Source: Pseudorhodoferax sp. Leaf265
GTDB lineage: Bacteria; Pseudomonadota; Gammaproteobacteria; Burkholderiales; Burkholderiaceae_C
Length of the DNA stretch: 64,000 bases
Direction of reading: 5' to 3'
NCBI RefSeq assembly: GCF_001422365.1
Contig: NZ_LMMT01000036.1
Span: forward strand, 313,823 to 377,822
A program made the translations under genes and the position numbers. The notes beneath the pieces are model-generated. The model did not search any database. It saw only the letters and a list, made by a program, of their open reading frames with translations, and was not told the DNA's origin. Of the stretch, positions 8,798 through 19,431 are shown piece after piece. Within the stretch, counting starts at the first letter, position 1; every line of letters starts with the position of its first letter.

Positions 8798-9655
8798 TCA
8801 GGCCGGCGTGGCCGCAGGACGCAGGAAGATCTCGTCCATGCGGCCCCACTTGAAGTCGCCCATCAGGCGGTCCAGGCGCGCTTCCATGCGGTCGATGTTC
8901 ACGTAGTGGCGAAAGCGTGCCTTGGCATCGATGCCGGCCACGCGCGGCTGCTCCGGATCGATCTCCCAGGGATGGAAGTAGAAGATCGCGGCCTCGCGGT
9001 CCTGTGCGTTCACACGGCGCAGCATCCAGCGCGACAGGCCGTACGGCAACAGGCGGAAGTAGCCGCCACCGCTGGAGGGCAGATTGCGCTGCAGCATGCG
9101 CAGCGTGGTGACCGGAATCTCCAACAGCCCGTCGCGCACGGCATGGGCGAAGCGCGGCGCGTCCGGCATGCCGTAGTGGTCGTGCTGGATCGGGTAGATG
9201 CTGGAGCTGTACTGGTAACCGGCGGCCTGCAGGCAATCGAAGGCCCACAGGTTGCGCGTGCCGATCGAGAAGCTGGGCGCACGGTAGCCCTGAACCGCCA
9301 CACCGCCCAGGTCTTCCAGGATCTGCTTGGCACGCTGGATATCGGCCAGGAAGTCCGGCTCGCTCTGGTCGCTCGCGCGTTCGTGGCCGTACCCGTGGCT
9401 GGCCAGCTCATGGCCTTCGGCGACGATGCGGCGCACCAGTTGGGGATAGCGCTCCGCGATCCAGCCCAGCGTGAAGAAGGTCGCCTTGGCGCCATGGCCG
9501 GACAGCATGTCCAGAATGCGGTGCACATTGCGCTCGACACGGCACTCGCGCGTCTCCCACTCGTCGCGGCGGATGTAGGGGGCGAACGCAGAGACCTGGA
9601 AATAGTCCTCCACGTCGATGGTCAGGGCATTGGTGATCGGTGCTGCGGCGGTCAT
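8798..9655 (-). CDS. XrtA-associated polysaccharide deacetylase
   Basis: A 285-residue NodB-fold carbohydrate esterase (CE4). Motif 1 is LTIDVEDYFQ with Asp14 and Asp17; motif 2 is ASHGYGHE with His87 and His91, the metal ligands. The C-terminal part has FYFHPWEIDPEQPR, a later catalytic motif. It should remove N-acetyl groups from the exosortase-linked exopolysaccharide. No signal peptide is apparent, so it may act on cytoplasmic precursors or be exported by another route. The ATG overlaps the stop of the ATPase gene by four bases. Belongs to the DUF3473-containing deacetylase group typical of these loci. Confidence 0.95.
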   Translation of the reverse strand: MTAAAPITNALTIDVEDYFQVSAFAPYIRRDEWETRECRVERNVHRILDMLSGHGAKATFFTLGWIAERYPQLVRRIVAEGHELASHGYGHERASDQSEPDFLADIQRAKQILEDLGGVAVQGYRAPSFSIGTRNLWAFDCLQAAGYQYSSSIYPIQHDHYGMPDAPRFAHAVRDGLLEIPVTTLRMLQRNLPSSGGGYFRLLPYGLSRWMLRRVNAQDREAAIFYFHPWEIDPEQPRVAGIDAKARFRHYVNIDRMEARLDRLMGDFKWGRMDEIFLRPAATPA

Positions 9656-10734
9656 GGTGTCTTGTCCTCTGCCCCACGACGCGCAGCAACGACGAGTTTC
9701 TTCAGCATCGCAAGCACCTCCAGGTTGATCCGCTCCAGGCGGAGCAAGCTGCGTTCCAGGCGCTGCAGGCGATCGCCCTGCTGCTCCTGGTCCAGGCCGG
9801 AAATCTGCGCTTCCATGCCGTCCAGGGCGTCCGCATCGAACTGCAGGCCGCCGACGACCTCATCGCCGACCGGGGTGGTCGACCAACTCCGCTGCGCCGG
9901 TGCCGGGCCCGACTGGGTCAGCCCGGATTCTTCGCGAATCTCCCGCGCCACCGAGGTCACATCTTCGGCGGTCAATGTGTCTTTTTCGTTCAGGAAACCC
10001 AGCAGCAACAGCCGATCGCAGATCGCATTGATGCGCCGAGGAATGCCGCCGCTGGCGCTGAAGATCTCGACGAAGGCCTCGGGCTCGAAATGCGGCCGCC
10101 CGGTGCCACCGGCGCACTTGAGCCGGTGTTCGATGTAGCCCTGCGTCTCTTCCTGGTCGAGCGGACCGATGTGGCAGGCCGCGATCACGCGCTGGCGCAG
10201 CTGCTGCATCTGCGGATGCTGCAGGATGTCGCGAAACTCCGGCTGGCCGACCAGGAAGCTCTGCAGCAGCGCCTGGTTGCCGAACTGGAAGTTGGACAGC
10301 ATGCGCAATTCCTCCACCGCGGACTGCGTCAAGTTCTGCGCCTCGTCCACGATCAGCAGGCAGCGCTTGCCCTGCACGGTCTGGCCGACCAGGAAGGCCT
10401 CCAGAGACATCAGCAGATCGGCCTTGCTCGCGTCCTTGGTGCGCACGCCGAAGGCCGCGGCCACCATGCGCAAGGTGTCTTCGGCCTCCAGCTGGGTGCT
10501 GACCACGTTGCCGGCGACGACCTTGCTCGGGTCCAGGCTGTCCAGCAAGCCGCGCACGATGGTGGTCTTGCCGGCACCGATCTCGCCGGTGATGACGATG
10601 AAGCCCTCGTTGCGCAGCACGCCATAGTCCAGGTAGGCCTTGGCCCGCCGGTGCTGCTTGCTGGCGAAGTAGAACGTGGGATCGGGGTTGAGCTGGAACG
10701 GTTTGCCGCTCAAGCCGTAGTAGGCTTCATACAT
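9652..10734 (-). CDS. XrtA/PEP-CTERM system-associated ATPase (ExeA-like)
   Basis: A 360-residue AAA+ ATPase related to GspA/ExeA. It begins MYEAYYGLSGKPFQLNPDP, has Walker A GEIGAGKT at residues 50-57, Walker B LLIVDEAQ at 126-133, and sensor/arginine-finger region PRRINAICDRLLLL. The last 100 residues are predicted coiled coil (LQRLERSLLRLERINLEVLA). ExeA-type ATPases help insert or assemble envelope secretion complexes; here it probably drives assembly or regulation of the polysaccharide export apparatus. It sits three bases after the outer-membrane protein gene and overlaps the deacetylase gene. Confidence 0.93.
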   Translation of the reverse strand: MYEAYYGLSGKPFQLNPDPTFYFASKQHRRAKAYLDYGVLRNEGFIVITGEIGAGKTTIVRGLLDSLDPSKVVAGNVVSTQLEAEDTLRMVAAAFGVRTKDASKADLLMSLEAFLVGQTVQGKRCLLIVDEAQNLTQSAVEELRMLSNFQFGNQALLQSFLVGQPEFRDILQHPQMQQLRQRVIAACHIGPLDQEETQGYIEHRLKCAGGTGRPHFEPEAFVEIFSASGGIPRRINAICDRLLLLGFLNEKDTLTAEDVTSVAREIREESGLTQSGPAPAQRSWSTTPVGDEVVGGLQFDADALDGMEAQISGLDQEQQGDRLQRLERSLLRLERINLEVLAMLKKLVVAARRGAEDKTP

Positions 10735-10737
10735 CAG

Positions 10738-12387
10738 TCAGAACTGCAAGCTGAGCCCGCCACGCAGCGCGGATTCGGAGTAGGAGGACAGGCTGCCACT
10801 GGACACCGTCCGGCGCAGCCCCAGGGTTCCGGTCGTGTGCGGCCCGAGCTTGGTCGACAGGCTGATGTTGAGCGAGCGCAGGTCGCTGCTCTGCGCGCCG
10901 CTCTGCTGGCCGGCTGCCCGCGTCATCGAGCCGAGAACGCTGAGCGAGGACTGCGGCGTCAGGCGGCGCGAATAGACGATGTTCAAGCCGTGCTGGCGCA
11001 CATAGTTTGAACTGCCCAGGTCTTCACCGGTGTCGGCGGTCACCTGCCGCAGGCGGCTGGTCTCCGATTGCGACACCGAAAAACTCAGCGTGTCACGCAG
11101 GCCGATCAATGAGAACGAGGCATCCCGGCGCCGCGTCAGCGTCACGGAGGAGCTGAGGAAGCCCAGGTCCACGCTGGTGCTGCCATCCAGGCCATTGGCC
11201 AGCAGAAAGGAATTGACCAGCTGCGCACGGCGCACGGGATCGGGCTCGAGCGAGGTGAACTGGAAGAAATACAGGTCGTACAACGTGCCGACACTGAAGG
11301 AGCCGGCCTGGCTCGGCGTCGAACTCGCATCGCGCGAATCGGAGAAGCGCCATGCCGAGCGCGGCGTGCGGTGCTCGAAGTTGACGTTGTAGGCGCGGCC
11401 GAAGAAGCGCTTCTCCAGCAAGGCCGAAAAGCGCGTGCGCTCGGACAATGCCCACTGGACCTGCCCGCCGAACGTGGCGTGGCTCTCCTTGTCCTGCGAG
11501 GCGTAGTTGTTCGACTCCCAACCCGGGATCACCGAGATCGACAGCTGCGGCGAGAAGGGATGGGTCAGGAACGCGCGCACCCGGTCGGATTCGTACGAGC
11601 GGCCCGAAGCGTAGTCCTGCTTCTGGTGGTTGGCATCGAGCGACCAGCCGATCACGCGCTGCTGGTTGTTGCTCGCCAGGCGCAAAGACAGATCGTCGAG
11701 GTCGTAGTCCGCCGCGACCAGACTCGACTTGGTCCGTGAAGCGGTGCGTCCATAGCGCAGCTCATACTGGGACCAGTCGCCGAACCGGCCCCGCACGTAG
11801 GGCGACACACGATACAGCGCCGCCTCAGTCCGGTTCTGGTTGTCCGTCACGTCGCTGCCCGAACGCGTACCGAAGGCCGAGATCGTTTGCTGTGAGATGT
11901 TGCCGGTGAAATCCACAAAGGCGAAGTTGTCCGCCACCTCCAGGCTGCCGAGCGCCCGCAGCGCATTCTGGTTGCGGTCCAGCGACCGCTCGCGCGCGTG
12001 CAGCAGCCGGGTGAGCGAATAGTCGACATTCGCTTTCAGGCGATCGCCCTCGGCCGTGAAACGCAGGCCAGGGCTCACCGAGGTCACGAAGTCTGCGACC
12101 TTCTCCACGCCTCCACGCGAGTGGACGTTGTCGGTCCAGGTGCCCTGCACAGAAACACGGGGAACCAGGGACATCTGTCGGCGGTCGCTCTGCCCACTGC
12201 CTTCGGTTGCAGGCGTTTGCCGCCCCGACAAAGGCTCCGGTGCCGCAGACGACAACCCGTTGGAGGTTTGCCCGTGGGCAAACGAAGCAGCGCCAAACAG
12301 CCCCGCCACGACCAAGGCCTGCGCCAACCCACTTTCCCGCGCGAAAGCTGGACGAAGAAACTGCATCAGGGGAAGGCCTTGCCGCAT
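10738..12387 (-). CDS. PEP-CTERM system-associated outer-membrane beta-barrel protein
   Basis: A 549-residue exported protein. An N-terminal signal peptide ends near SFAHGQ; the remainder is rich in alternating polar/aromatic strands (YELRYGRTASRTKSSL, LRLASNNQQRVIGWSLDA) and ends with an aromatic residue, SLQF, as outer-membrane barrels do. It matches the TIGR03016-type family encoded beside exosortase A and probably forms the outer-membrane conduit or a scaffold for polysaccharide export. Three possible starts exist: TTG 12393, ATG 12387, ATG 12366; ATG 12387 is chosen because GAGG lies 10 bases upstream, but it leaves a long n-region. Start uncertain, family good. Confidence 0.85.
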   Translation of the reverse strand: MRQGLPLMQFLRPAFARESGLAQALVVAGLFGAASFAHGQTSNGLSSAAPEPLSGRQTPATEGSGQSDRRQMSLVPRVSVQGTWTDNVHSRGGVEKVADFVTSVSPGLRFTAEGDRLKANVDYSLTRLLHARERSLDRNQNALRALGSLEVADNFAFVDFTGNISQQTISAFGTRSGSDVTDNQNRTEAALYRVSPYVRGRFGDWSQYELRYGRTASRTKSSLVAADYDLDDLSLRLASNNQQRVIGWSLDANHQKQDYASGRSYESDRVRAFLTHPFSPQLSISVIPGWESNNYASQDKESHATFGGQVQWALSERTRFSALLEKRFFGRAYNVNFEHRTPRSAWRFSDSRDASSTPSQAGSFSVGTLYDLYFFQFTSLEPDPVRRAQLVNSFLLANGLDGSTSVDLGFLSSSVTLTRRRDASFSLIGLRDTLSFSVSQSETSRLRQVTADTGEDLGSSNYVRQHGLNIVYSRRLTPQSSLSVLGSMTRAAGQQSGAQSSDLRSLNISLSTKLGPHTTGTLGLRRTVSSGSLSSYSESALRGGLSLQF

Positions 12388-12399
12388 GGACAACCGGCC

Positions 12400-13314
12400 T
12401 CAGCTGCCATAGCCATAGCCATAGCCATAGCCCTGGCCATAACCGCCGTAGCCATAGCCCTCGCCGGCGCCCGCCTTGGCTTGGTTCAACACCATCATCT
12501 TGACAGGGCAGGACTCGATGGTGGCCAGGGCGTGCTGCACGTCGTTGCGCAAGGTTTTCTCCGCATGGACGACCACCACGATCTGCCCCATGTGCGTGGC
12601 CAGCACGCGGGACTCCGTTGTCAGCAGCAGCGGTGGCGAGTCGAAGATGACAATGCGGTCCGAGTAGCGCCGCGCAATGTCGGCGATCAGCGTGTTCATG
12701 GCATCGCTGGCCAGCAACTCGGTGGCTCGCGGATGCGGCGTACCGCTGGGCAGCAGGGTCAGCTTGTCGATGTTGGTCCGCAGCAGCACCTGGGACAGGT
12801 CAGCCTTGTCGTCGACCAGCAGGTCGAGCAGGCCGCGGCTGGCAGGCAATCCCAGCATGCGCAGGATCGACGGGCGTGCCACATCCGCGTCCACCAGCAT
12901 GACCGTGTTGTTCAATTCGGTGGCGATGCTCAGCGCCAGATTCAGGGCGTTGAAACTCTTGCCCTCCCCCGCCACCGCACTCGTGACCATGATCAGGTTG
13001 CCGTTCACGATGGGCGTCGTGCCCTTGCCCATCGCGTTGGCAATGAGCGGACGCTTGATCACGCGGTATTGGTCGGCGATCTGGGACCGTGGCGCATTGG
13101 GGCTCACGAAGCCGGCGGCCGTCAGCGCATCCAGATCCAGATCCACCTGGCGCGAGATCACGGAGGGACGTGCCGGGGCCGGGGCCGGGGCCGCAGGCTC
13201 GGGCGCAACCGGTGCCGCAGCGGCAGCAGGGGCGGCGACGATGTCCGGCACCGCCACGCCCGCCTGCCGCAACTGCTCTAGGCGCCGCGACGCTTGTTCG
13301 ATCAGACTACTCAT
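12400..13314 (-). CDS. XrtA-associated tyrosine autokinase with Gly-Tyr tail
   Basis: A 304-residue bacterial tyrosine kinase (BY-kinase) without the membrane part, which is supplied by the separate chain-length protein encoded upstream. Residues 31-50 are an Ala/Pro-rich linker. Walker A is SAVAGEGKS (112-120), Walker A' VMLVDADVARPS (138-149) and Walker B IVIFDSPPLL (221-230). The tail (286-304) carries seven tyrosines at 287, 289, 292, 296, 298, 300 and 302 separated by glycines, the expected autophosphorylation cluster that tunes chain length and export. The tail is encoded by a hexamer microsatellite (see repeat). Eight bases separate it from the chain-length gene. Confidence 0.95.
   Translation of the reverse strand: MSSLIEQASRRLEQLRQAGVAVPDIVAAPAAAAAPVAPEPAAPAPAPARPSVISRQVDLDLDALTAAGFVSPNAPRSQIADQYRVIKRPLIANAMGKGTTPIVNGNLIMVTSAVAGEGKSFNALNLALSIATELNNTVMLVDADVARPSILRMLGLPASRGLLDLLVDDKADLSQVLLRTNIDKLTLLPSGTPHPRATELLASDAMNTLIADIARRYSDRIVIFDSPPLLLTTESRVLATHMGQIVVVVHAEKTLRNDVQHALATIESCPVKMMVLNQAKAGAGEGYGYGGYGQGYGYGYGYGS
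12406..12432. repeat. Hexanucleotide repeat (GCCATA)4 in the tyrosine-kinase tail
   Basis: Four perfect tandem copies of GCCATA plus a partial fifth, followed by degenerate copies up to about 12460. On the coding strand it reads as alternating Gly and Tyr codons. Because the unit is six bases, slippage would add or remove whole Gly-Tyr pairs without breaking the frame, changing the number of phosphorylatable tyrosines. Repeat is seen directly; length variation is inference. Confidence 0.9.
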
Positions 13315-13321
13315 GCCATCC

Positions 13322-14887
13322 TCAAGCGGCCCTGCTGGCCATGAAGGCCATCAGGCCGATGCCCAGCGCGAAACAGACAACCAAGCTGCCCGAAGCCGCC
13401 GCAAACTTCCAAAGGTTCCTGCGCTCACTGCGTTTGGCTTCGTCGCTGACGACCAAGGTCACCACCCCCAAGAGCGGCAAGGCGACAGCGTTGCGCAGTG
13501 CATGCGCGTTGTGGAACACGGGACGCAGCTGGCTCAGGGCCAGGGCCACCGCCACACCGACCGCCAAGGAGGCGACCAACGCCCCAACCAGCAACAAGGA
13601 CCGGTTGGGCGCCACCGGGCGCTGCGACACGCGCGGTGGATCAATCAAGCGGAAATCCGCCACGCCAGCGACGGAATCCAGATTGCCCGTCATGGAAGCG
13701 GACTCGCGCCGCGTCACCAGATCCTCATAGTTCTTTTTGTTGACCGCATAGTCCCGGTTCAGCTGCGCGTACTCTGCCTCGATCTGTGGCGCCGTCTTCG
13801 CCTGTTCCTGCGCCCTGGCGTAGCGTGCGCCAAACTCGGCGACGCGCGCGCTCAGCGACGCCACCCGCACTTCGGCCGTGGCGAGCAAACGCCCCAGTTC
13901 CTGGACCGCCAAGCTGCTGTTGGAGCCCGTGATCGGATCTGACACGGCCGCCTTGCGCAATGCCTCGACCTCCTTGCTTTTCTGCTCTTCAAGCTCCTTG
14001 ATCGAGCGCCGCGTCGCTGTGACGTCGGGATGCTGCTCCGTGTAGCGCTGCAGCAGGTTGTCGAGATTGCGTTTTTGCTCGGTCAGCCGGCCATCGATTT
14101 CCGGCGTCGGAAACAGGCGTTCAGCATCACCGCTCTTGGCCGCTTTGGCGACCTGTGCACGCTCCGACTCAAGCTGGCGCTTGGCGGAATCGCGCGCGCG
14201 TTCGGCTTCCACCAATTCGAGTTTGGCGCTGTTGTACTGGGCGCCCAACTCGCCAATCCGGGAGGCGACATCCGGGCCCGCCGCGGACTGTAGTTCGATG
14301 TTGCGCAGCCGGAATTCCTTCAAACGCGTCTCGGCTTCCTCCAGTCGCGTTTCATACATACGGATCTGCTCGGAAATGAACTTCTGTGCAGCCGCCGTGT
14401 CCTTGCGGGAATCGCCCAGACTGGATTCGACGAAGATCGACACCAGCGACTGGACGACCTTCTGTGCACGCGGTGGCACGGAGTCACGGTAGGTGATCGT
14501 GTACAGGTTGTCGCGGCCCGCGCCCCGGATCTCCAGCGTGCTCATCAAGGTATCGATCAAGCGCTCGCGCGCCGCCGGGGAGTCGATGTTGAGATCCAGG
14601 TCGGCCATGCGAACCAGCTTCTCGACGTTGGGCCGGTTGATGAGCGTGCGGCTCAACATGACGACCTGCTGGTTCACATTGGGCTGCACCGCCAGGCCCG
14701 ACATGAGCGGCTTCAAGATCGATTGGGTATCGACGAATATCCGCGCAGAAGCCTCGTATTTGTCAGGAATTCGCAGCACGACGGCCGAGCCAATAATGGC
14801 AACAACCCACGCCGCCAGCAACCCCCACCACCGATGCTTCCACGCGCCTTTGGCGAACGTGGAAATCTGGTTGATTAACTCGTCCAT
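13322..14887 (-). CDS. XrtA system polysaccharide chain-length determinant (Wzz-like)
   Basis: A 521-residue polysaccharide co-polymerase. One transmembrane helix near residues 20-38 (WGLLAAWVVAIIGSAVVL), a large periplasmic Wzz domain (about 40-420) with extended coiled coil (TRLEEAETRLKEFRLRN, TRRSIKELEEQKSKEVEALR), a second helix at about 425-447 preceded by the proline-rich DPPRVSQRPVAPNRSLLLVG, and a third hydrophobic segment at the C-terminus (about 490-515). It works with the separate tyrosine autokinase encoded next to set chain length and drive export. The third C-terminal helix is typical of the exosortase-linked family. The ATG at 14887 follows the export gene stop by three bases. 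Confidence 0.94.
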   Translation of the reverse strand: MDELINQISTFAKGAWKHRWWGLLAAWVVAIIGSAVVLRIPDKYEASARIFVDTQSILKPLMSGLAVQPNVNQQVVMLSRTLINRPNVEKLVRMADLDLNIDSPAARERLIDTLMSTLEIRGAGRDNLYTITYRDSVPPRAQKVVQSLVSIFVESSLGDSRKDTAAAQKFISEQIRMYETRLEEAETRLKEFRLRNIELQSAAGPDVASRIGELGAQYNSAKLELVEAERARDSAKRQLESERAQVAKAAKSGDAERLFPTPEIDGRLTEQKRNLDNLLQRYTEQHPDVTATRRSIKELEEQKSKEVEALRKAAVSDPITGSNSSLAVQELGRLLATAEVRVASLSARVAEFGARYARAQEQAKTAPQIEAEYAQLNRDYAVNKKNYEDLVTRRESASMTGNLDSVAGVADFRLIDPPRVSQRPVAPNRSLLLVGALVASLAVGVAVALALSQLRPVFHNAHALRNAVALPLLGVVTLVVSDEAKRSERRNLWKFAAASGSLVVCFALGIGLMAFMASRAA

Positions 14888-14890
14888 CGA

Positions 14891-15520
14891 TCAGAACCAG
14901 CTTTGCGGAATCACCAAAATATCACCGGGCTTCATCTCGACGTTGTTAGAAATCTCCCCGCGTTTGACCAGATCACGCAAACGCACTGAATATTGCTTTC
15001 CACCTTCCGAAGTGCGCAGGATCGAAGCCGCGTTGCCATCGGCAAAATCGGTCAGACCGCCCACGGCGATCATGACGTCCAGCAGCGTCATCTTCTGTTT
15101 GTATGGCAGGAACTGGGGTTTGGCAGCCTCACCAACCACACGAATCTGCTCACTGTAGGGGCCGACGAACGACGTCACGATCACGGTCACCACCGGATCG
15201 CGCACAAACTTGCCCAGCAACTGCTCGATTTCGCGCGCAATCTCTGTGGAGTTTTTGCCTTGGGCAATCAATTCATCGACCAACGGCGTGGAAATCTTGC
15301 CATCGGGCCGCACCGGAACGCTCATCGACAACTCCGGATTGCGCCAGACGATGATATTGAGCGAATCACCCGGACCGATAATGTAGTTATAGTCGCCAGA
15401 TGCGGCCAATGTCGGCGCGGCTGGGTATCTATTGGAGGCGCATCCCACGAGAATGATCGCCGTGAGGAAAAGTCCAAGCTTGCTGATCAAGCCTCGAATC
15501 GCAGCGTGATGAAGTTTCAA
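14891..15520 (-). CDS. XrtA system polysaccharide export lipoprotein (Wza-like)
   Basis: A 209-residue outer-membrane polysaccharide export protein. The signal peptide ends in the lipobox LVGC, with Cys27 as lipidation site; the Poly_export domain begins YNYIIGPGDSLNIIVWRNPE and an SLBB domain follows (about 130-200). It should form the outer-membrane/periplasmic export ring for the polysaccharide. I choose TTG at 15520 as start: AGGGG (15532-15528, minus strand) sits seven bases upstream, and it gives a normal signal peptide. An ATG at 15589 would add 23 charged residues before the signal peptide. First gene of the main XrtA operon. Confidence 0.88.
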   Translation of the reverse strand: MKLHHAAIRGLISKLGLFLTAIILVGCASNRYPAAPTLAASGDYNYIIGPGDSLNIIVWRNPELSMSVPVRPDGKISTPLVDELIAQGKNSTEIAREIEQLLGKFVRDPVVTVIVTSFVGPYSEQIRVVGEAAKPQFLPYKQKMTLLDVMIAVGGLTDFADGNAASILRTSEGGKQYSVRLRDLVKRGEISNNVEMKPGDILVIPQSWF

Positions 15521-15613
15521 GGCAAATCCCCTACAGTATTCGGGCAACAGTTCTTCGAGCGGGGCACTATAGCGCACTTCCCCCCGCACGATTGCGACGT
15601 TCCGGCCAGCGGT

Positions 15614-15716
15614 TCACAGGCTGTGACCAGCGGCGAAGCCATCGATTCTCTGCGCGCAGCACGCGCGATTCGCGCGACAAATGCACATAAGTGCCAAGTA
15701 TGTTGCGCCGCGCAAC
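15614..15716. promoter_or_regulatory. XrtA operon upstream region with three short palindromes and a -24/-12-like box
   Basis: This lies in the 207-base gap between the epimerase and export genes. It contains perfect inverted repeats TCACAG-G-CTGTGA (15614-15626), CGCGCGA-T-TCGCGCG (15662-15676) and GTTGCGC-C-GCGCAAC (15702-15716). Between the last two, on the minus strand, TTGGCACTTATGTGCA (about 15697-15682) resembles a sigma-54 promoter, but the GG-to-GC spacing is one base short. The main operon promoter is expected here. The palindromes are seen directly; the sigma-54 reading is weak. Confidence 0.4.
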
Positions 15717-15727
15717 GGCGCACTGGC

Positions 15728-16735
15728 TCACACGCGGTAGTAGCTTCGGTACCAGGCAACGAAGCGGGCGATGCCCTGCTCCAGCGGCGTTGCCGGCACC
15801 GCCCCCACCCAGTCGCCCAGCGCCTGCACATCGGCATAGGTGGCGAGCACATCACCATCCTGGAGCGGCAGCAGGCGCTTCTCCGCCGTCCGCCCCAGCG
15901 CCTGCTCGATGCAGCCGATGAAATCCAGCAAGGGCACAGGATTGCGGTTGCCGATGTTGAACACGCGGTAGGGCGCCTGGCTGGTGGCCGGATTCGGGTG
16001 CGCGGCATCGAACGCAGCGTCCGGGCTTGCCGGCCGGTCGAGCACCCGCAGCACGCCGTCCGCGACATCGTCGACATAGGTGAAGTCGCGCTGCATCTGC
16101 CCGAAGTTGTAGACCTCGATGGGCCGCTGCTCCAGGATGGCCTTGGTGAACAGGAACAGCGCCATGTCGGGGCGCCCCCAGGGTCCATAGACGGTGAAGA
16201 AGCGCAACCCCGTGGTCGGCAACCCGTACAGATGGCTGTAGGTGTGGGCCATCAACTCGTTGGCCTTCTTGGTGGCGGCGTACAGGCTCACGGGATGGTC
16301 CACGGCATCGGCCTCGGCAAACGGCATCTTGGTGTTGCCACCATAGACGCTGGAGCTGGACGCATAGACCAGATGGCGCACCTTGTGGTGGCGGCAGCCC
16401 TCCAGCACGTTGACGAAGCCGACCAGATTGCTGTCCACATAGGCATGCGGATTGCGCAGCGAGTAGCGCACACCGGCCTGCGCCGCCAGATGGACCACAC
16501 CATCGAACCCATGCCGCGCGAACAGGGACGCCATGCCGTCGCGGTCGGCCACGTCCAGACGGTCGAAACAAAAACCGGGCAGCCCCTGCAGCAACCCCAG
16601 GCGGCTCTCCTTGAGCGACACGTCGTAGTAGTCGTTCAGGTTGTCCAGGCCCACGACCTCGTCCCCGCGTGCCAGCAGACGCTGTGCCACATGCGCACCG
16701 ATGAAGCCCGCCGCCCCCGTCACCAGAACTTTCAC
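15728..16735 (-). CDS. NAD-dependent UDP-glucuronate 4-epimerase-type enzyme
   Basis: A 335-residue extended short-chain dehydrogenase. The nucleotide-binding motif is [11 protein letters not shown] (residues 5-15), the catalytic Ser/Tyr/Lys are in YASSSSVYG and [11 protein letters not shown], and [17 protein letters not shown] plus [15 protein letters not shown] are typical of UDP-glucuronate 4-epimerases. It would supply UDP-galacturonate for polysaccharide synthesis. The start is GTG at 16735, forming a four-base GTGA overlap with the acyltransferase gene; upstream in-frame codons are not conserved. The pair forms a small unit immediately upstream of the XrtA operon. Confidence 0.9.
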   Translation of the reverse strand: MKVLVTGAAGFIGAHVAQRLLARGDEVVGLDNLNDYYDVSLKESRLGLLQGLPGFCFDRLDVADRDGMASLFARHGFDGVVHLAAQAGVRYSLRNPHAYVDSNLVGFVNVLEGCRHHKVRHLVYASSSSVYGGNTKMPFAEADAVDHPVSLYAATKKANELMAHTYSHLYGLPTTGLRFFTVYGPWGRPDMALFLFTKAILEQRPIEVYNFGQMQRDFTYVDDVADGVLRVLDRPASPDAAFDAAHPNPATSQAPYRVFNIGNRNPVPLLDFIGCIEQALGRTAEKRLLPLQDGDVLATYADVQALGDWVGAVPATPLEQGIARFVAWYRSYYRV

Positions 16736-17478
16736 GCCTGGCCTCCTTGCGCATAGGCACTGTCCAACTGGGTCTCGATGGCCTTCCACAAGGGGCGGAT
16801 CATCAGGCGCAACCCGGCTTCCACGGTGACCGCACGAATCAAGGACGGCACCCGCGTCCCCCGGTGCTCGACCGGCGCCCCGATGGGCACGATTTCCACG
16901 CCCAGCTTGGCGAAGTGCTCGGCCAGTCGCGGCTCCGTCAGCGTGAAGAGGTACTCGATGTTGTGGCGCCGGGCGATCAGCACCGAAGCCATGTACAGGC
17001 CGACCGGGATGTACGGGAAGCGGGGCTGCTGCGCATCGCCGAAGTCGCTCACGTCCAGCGCCACCTCCTTGTGGTCCTCGCCACGACGGCGCCGGAAATC
17101 CGACAGCACGGCCAGCCGCGACACCTCGGCGATCCGGTCACGCGGCAGGCGCGAAGGATCGATCTGGTCGCGGAACAGGGAATCGCGACAAGATTTCTCG
17201 AACGGCAGCAGGGAATCCGGCGCAGCCGGGTCGGTCAGGATCACGCGCGCGCAGCCCACCAGCCGCGGCGAGGTCTCGGCGGTGCGCATCAGGCAATGCA
17301 TGGAGCGCACGTCGTAGGCGTCGGTTTCGCGCTGGTCCGGCCGCACCGGCTCGAAGCCCAGCTCGCGCGCATAGACATCGTGGCGGATGAAGAAGACGTC
17401 GTTCTCCTCCTTTTCCGTCAACGCCGGAGCGACGGAAAAGAAGCGGTTGAAGTTGTCGGCAAGGTTGAGTCTGGACAT
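16732..17478 (-). CDS. PEP-CTERM/exosortase system-associated acyltransferase
   Basis: A 248-residue member of the GNAT-like acyltransferase family (TIGR03694 type) related to N-acyl amino acid synthases and LuxI autoinducer synthases. Visible features are [34 protein letters not shown], the [17 protein letters not shown] core and the C-terminal [20 protein letters not shown]. Family members are found near exosortase genes, and their product is not established. ATG at 17478 ([12 protein letters not shown]) is chosen over an in-frame extension to 17574. Coupled by overlap to the epimerase gene and divergent from pilB. Confidence 0.88.
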   Translation of the reverse strand: MSRLNLADNFNRFFSVAPALTEKEENDVFFIRHDVYARELGFEPVRPDQRETDAYDVRSMHCLMRTAETSPRLVGCARVILTDPAAPDSLLPFEKSCRDSLFRDQIDPSRLPRDRIAEVSRLAVLSDFRRRRGEDHKEVALDVSDFGDAQQPRFPYIPVGLYMASVLIARRHNIEYLFTLTEPRLAEHFAKLGVEIVPIGAPVEHRGTRVPSLIRAVTVEAGLRLMIRPLWKAIETQLDSAYAQGGQA

Positions 17479-17673
17479 CGAAGGCTCCGGGTGCTGGCGT
17501 CGGCAGAAGCCGAGCATAGCGACCACCCCGTACACAAGCGCCACGACCACCGTCAAATCTGTGGACTCGCTCACAAAATGGTGAGGTTCGCCGGCAACAC
17601 TGCTCGTTTACAGCACAGATCCTAACGGCGAAGATGCGTCTGGACCACCGGGCTTTTGCTACATTTTGAGGCT
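17479..17673. promoter_or_regulatory. Divergent intergenic region between acyltransferase and pilB
   Basis: This 195-base gap must hold promoters for both directions. A TACATT at 17660-17665 could be a -10 for pilB, without a convincing -35. The hairpin CTCAC-AAAATG-GTGAG lies at about 17570-17585. No clear sigma-54 site was found. Assignments are tentative. Confidence 0.3.
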
Positions 17674-19407
<1,734 letters not shown>

Positions 19408-19431
19408 GCACGTCCACCGCCGAGAGAATCT

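Noticed and set aside
8790-9248. N-terminal extension of the FemAB-like gene
   Set aside because: It would read through the coding region of the deacetylase gene in another frame, with a composition unlike a protein; the conserved N-terminus begins at 8789.
12406-12460. Short tandem repeat that could be taken for a CRISPR or noncoding repeat
   Set aside because: Unit is six bases, uninterrupted by spacers, and encodes the Gly-Tyr tail of the kinase in frame.
15682-15697. A firm sigma-54 promoter call for the XrtA operon
   Set aside because: Distance between GG and GC elements is one base shorter than required, so it is listed only as a weak candidate.
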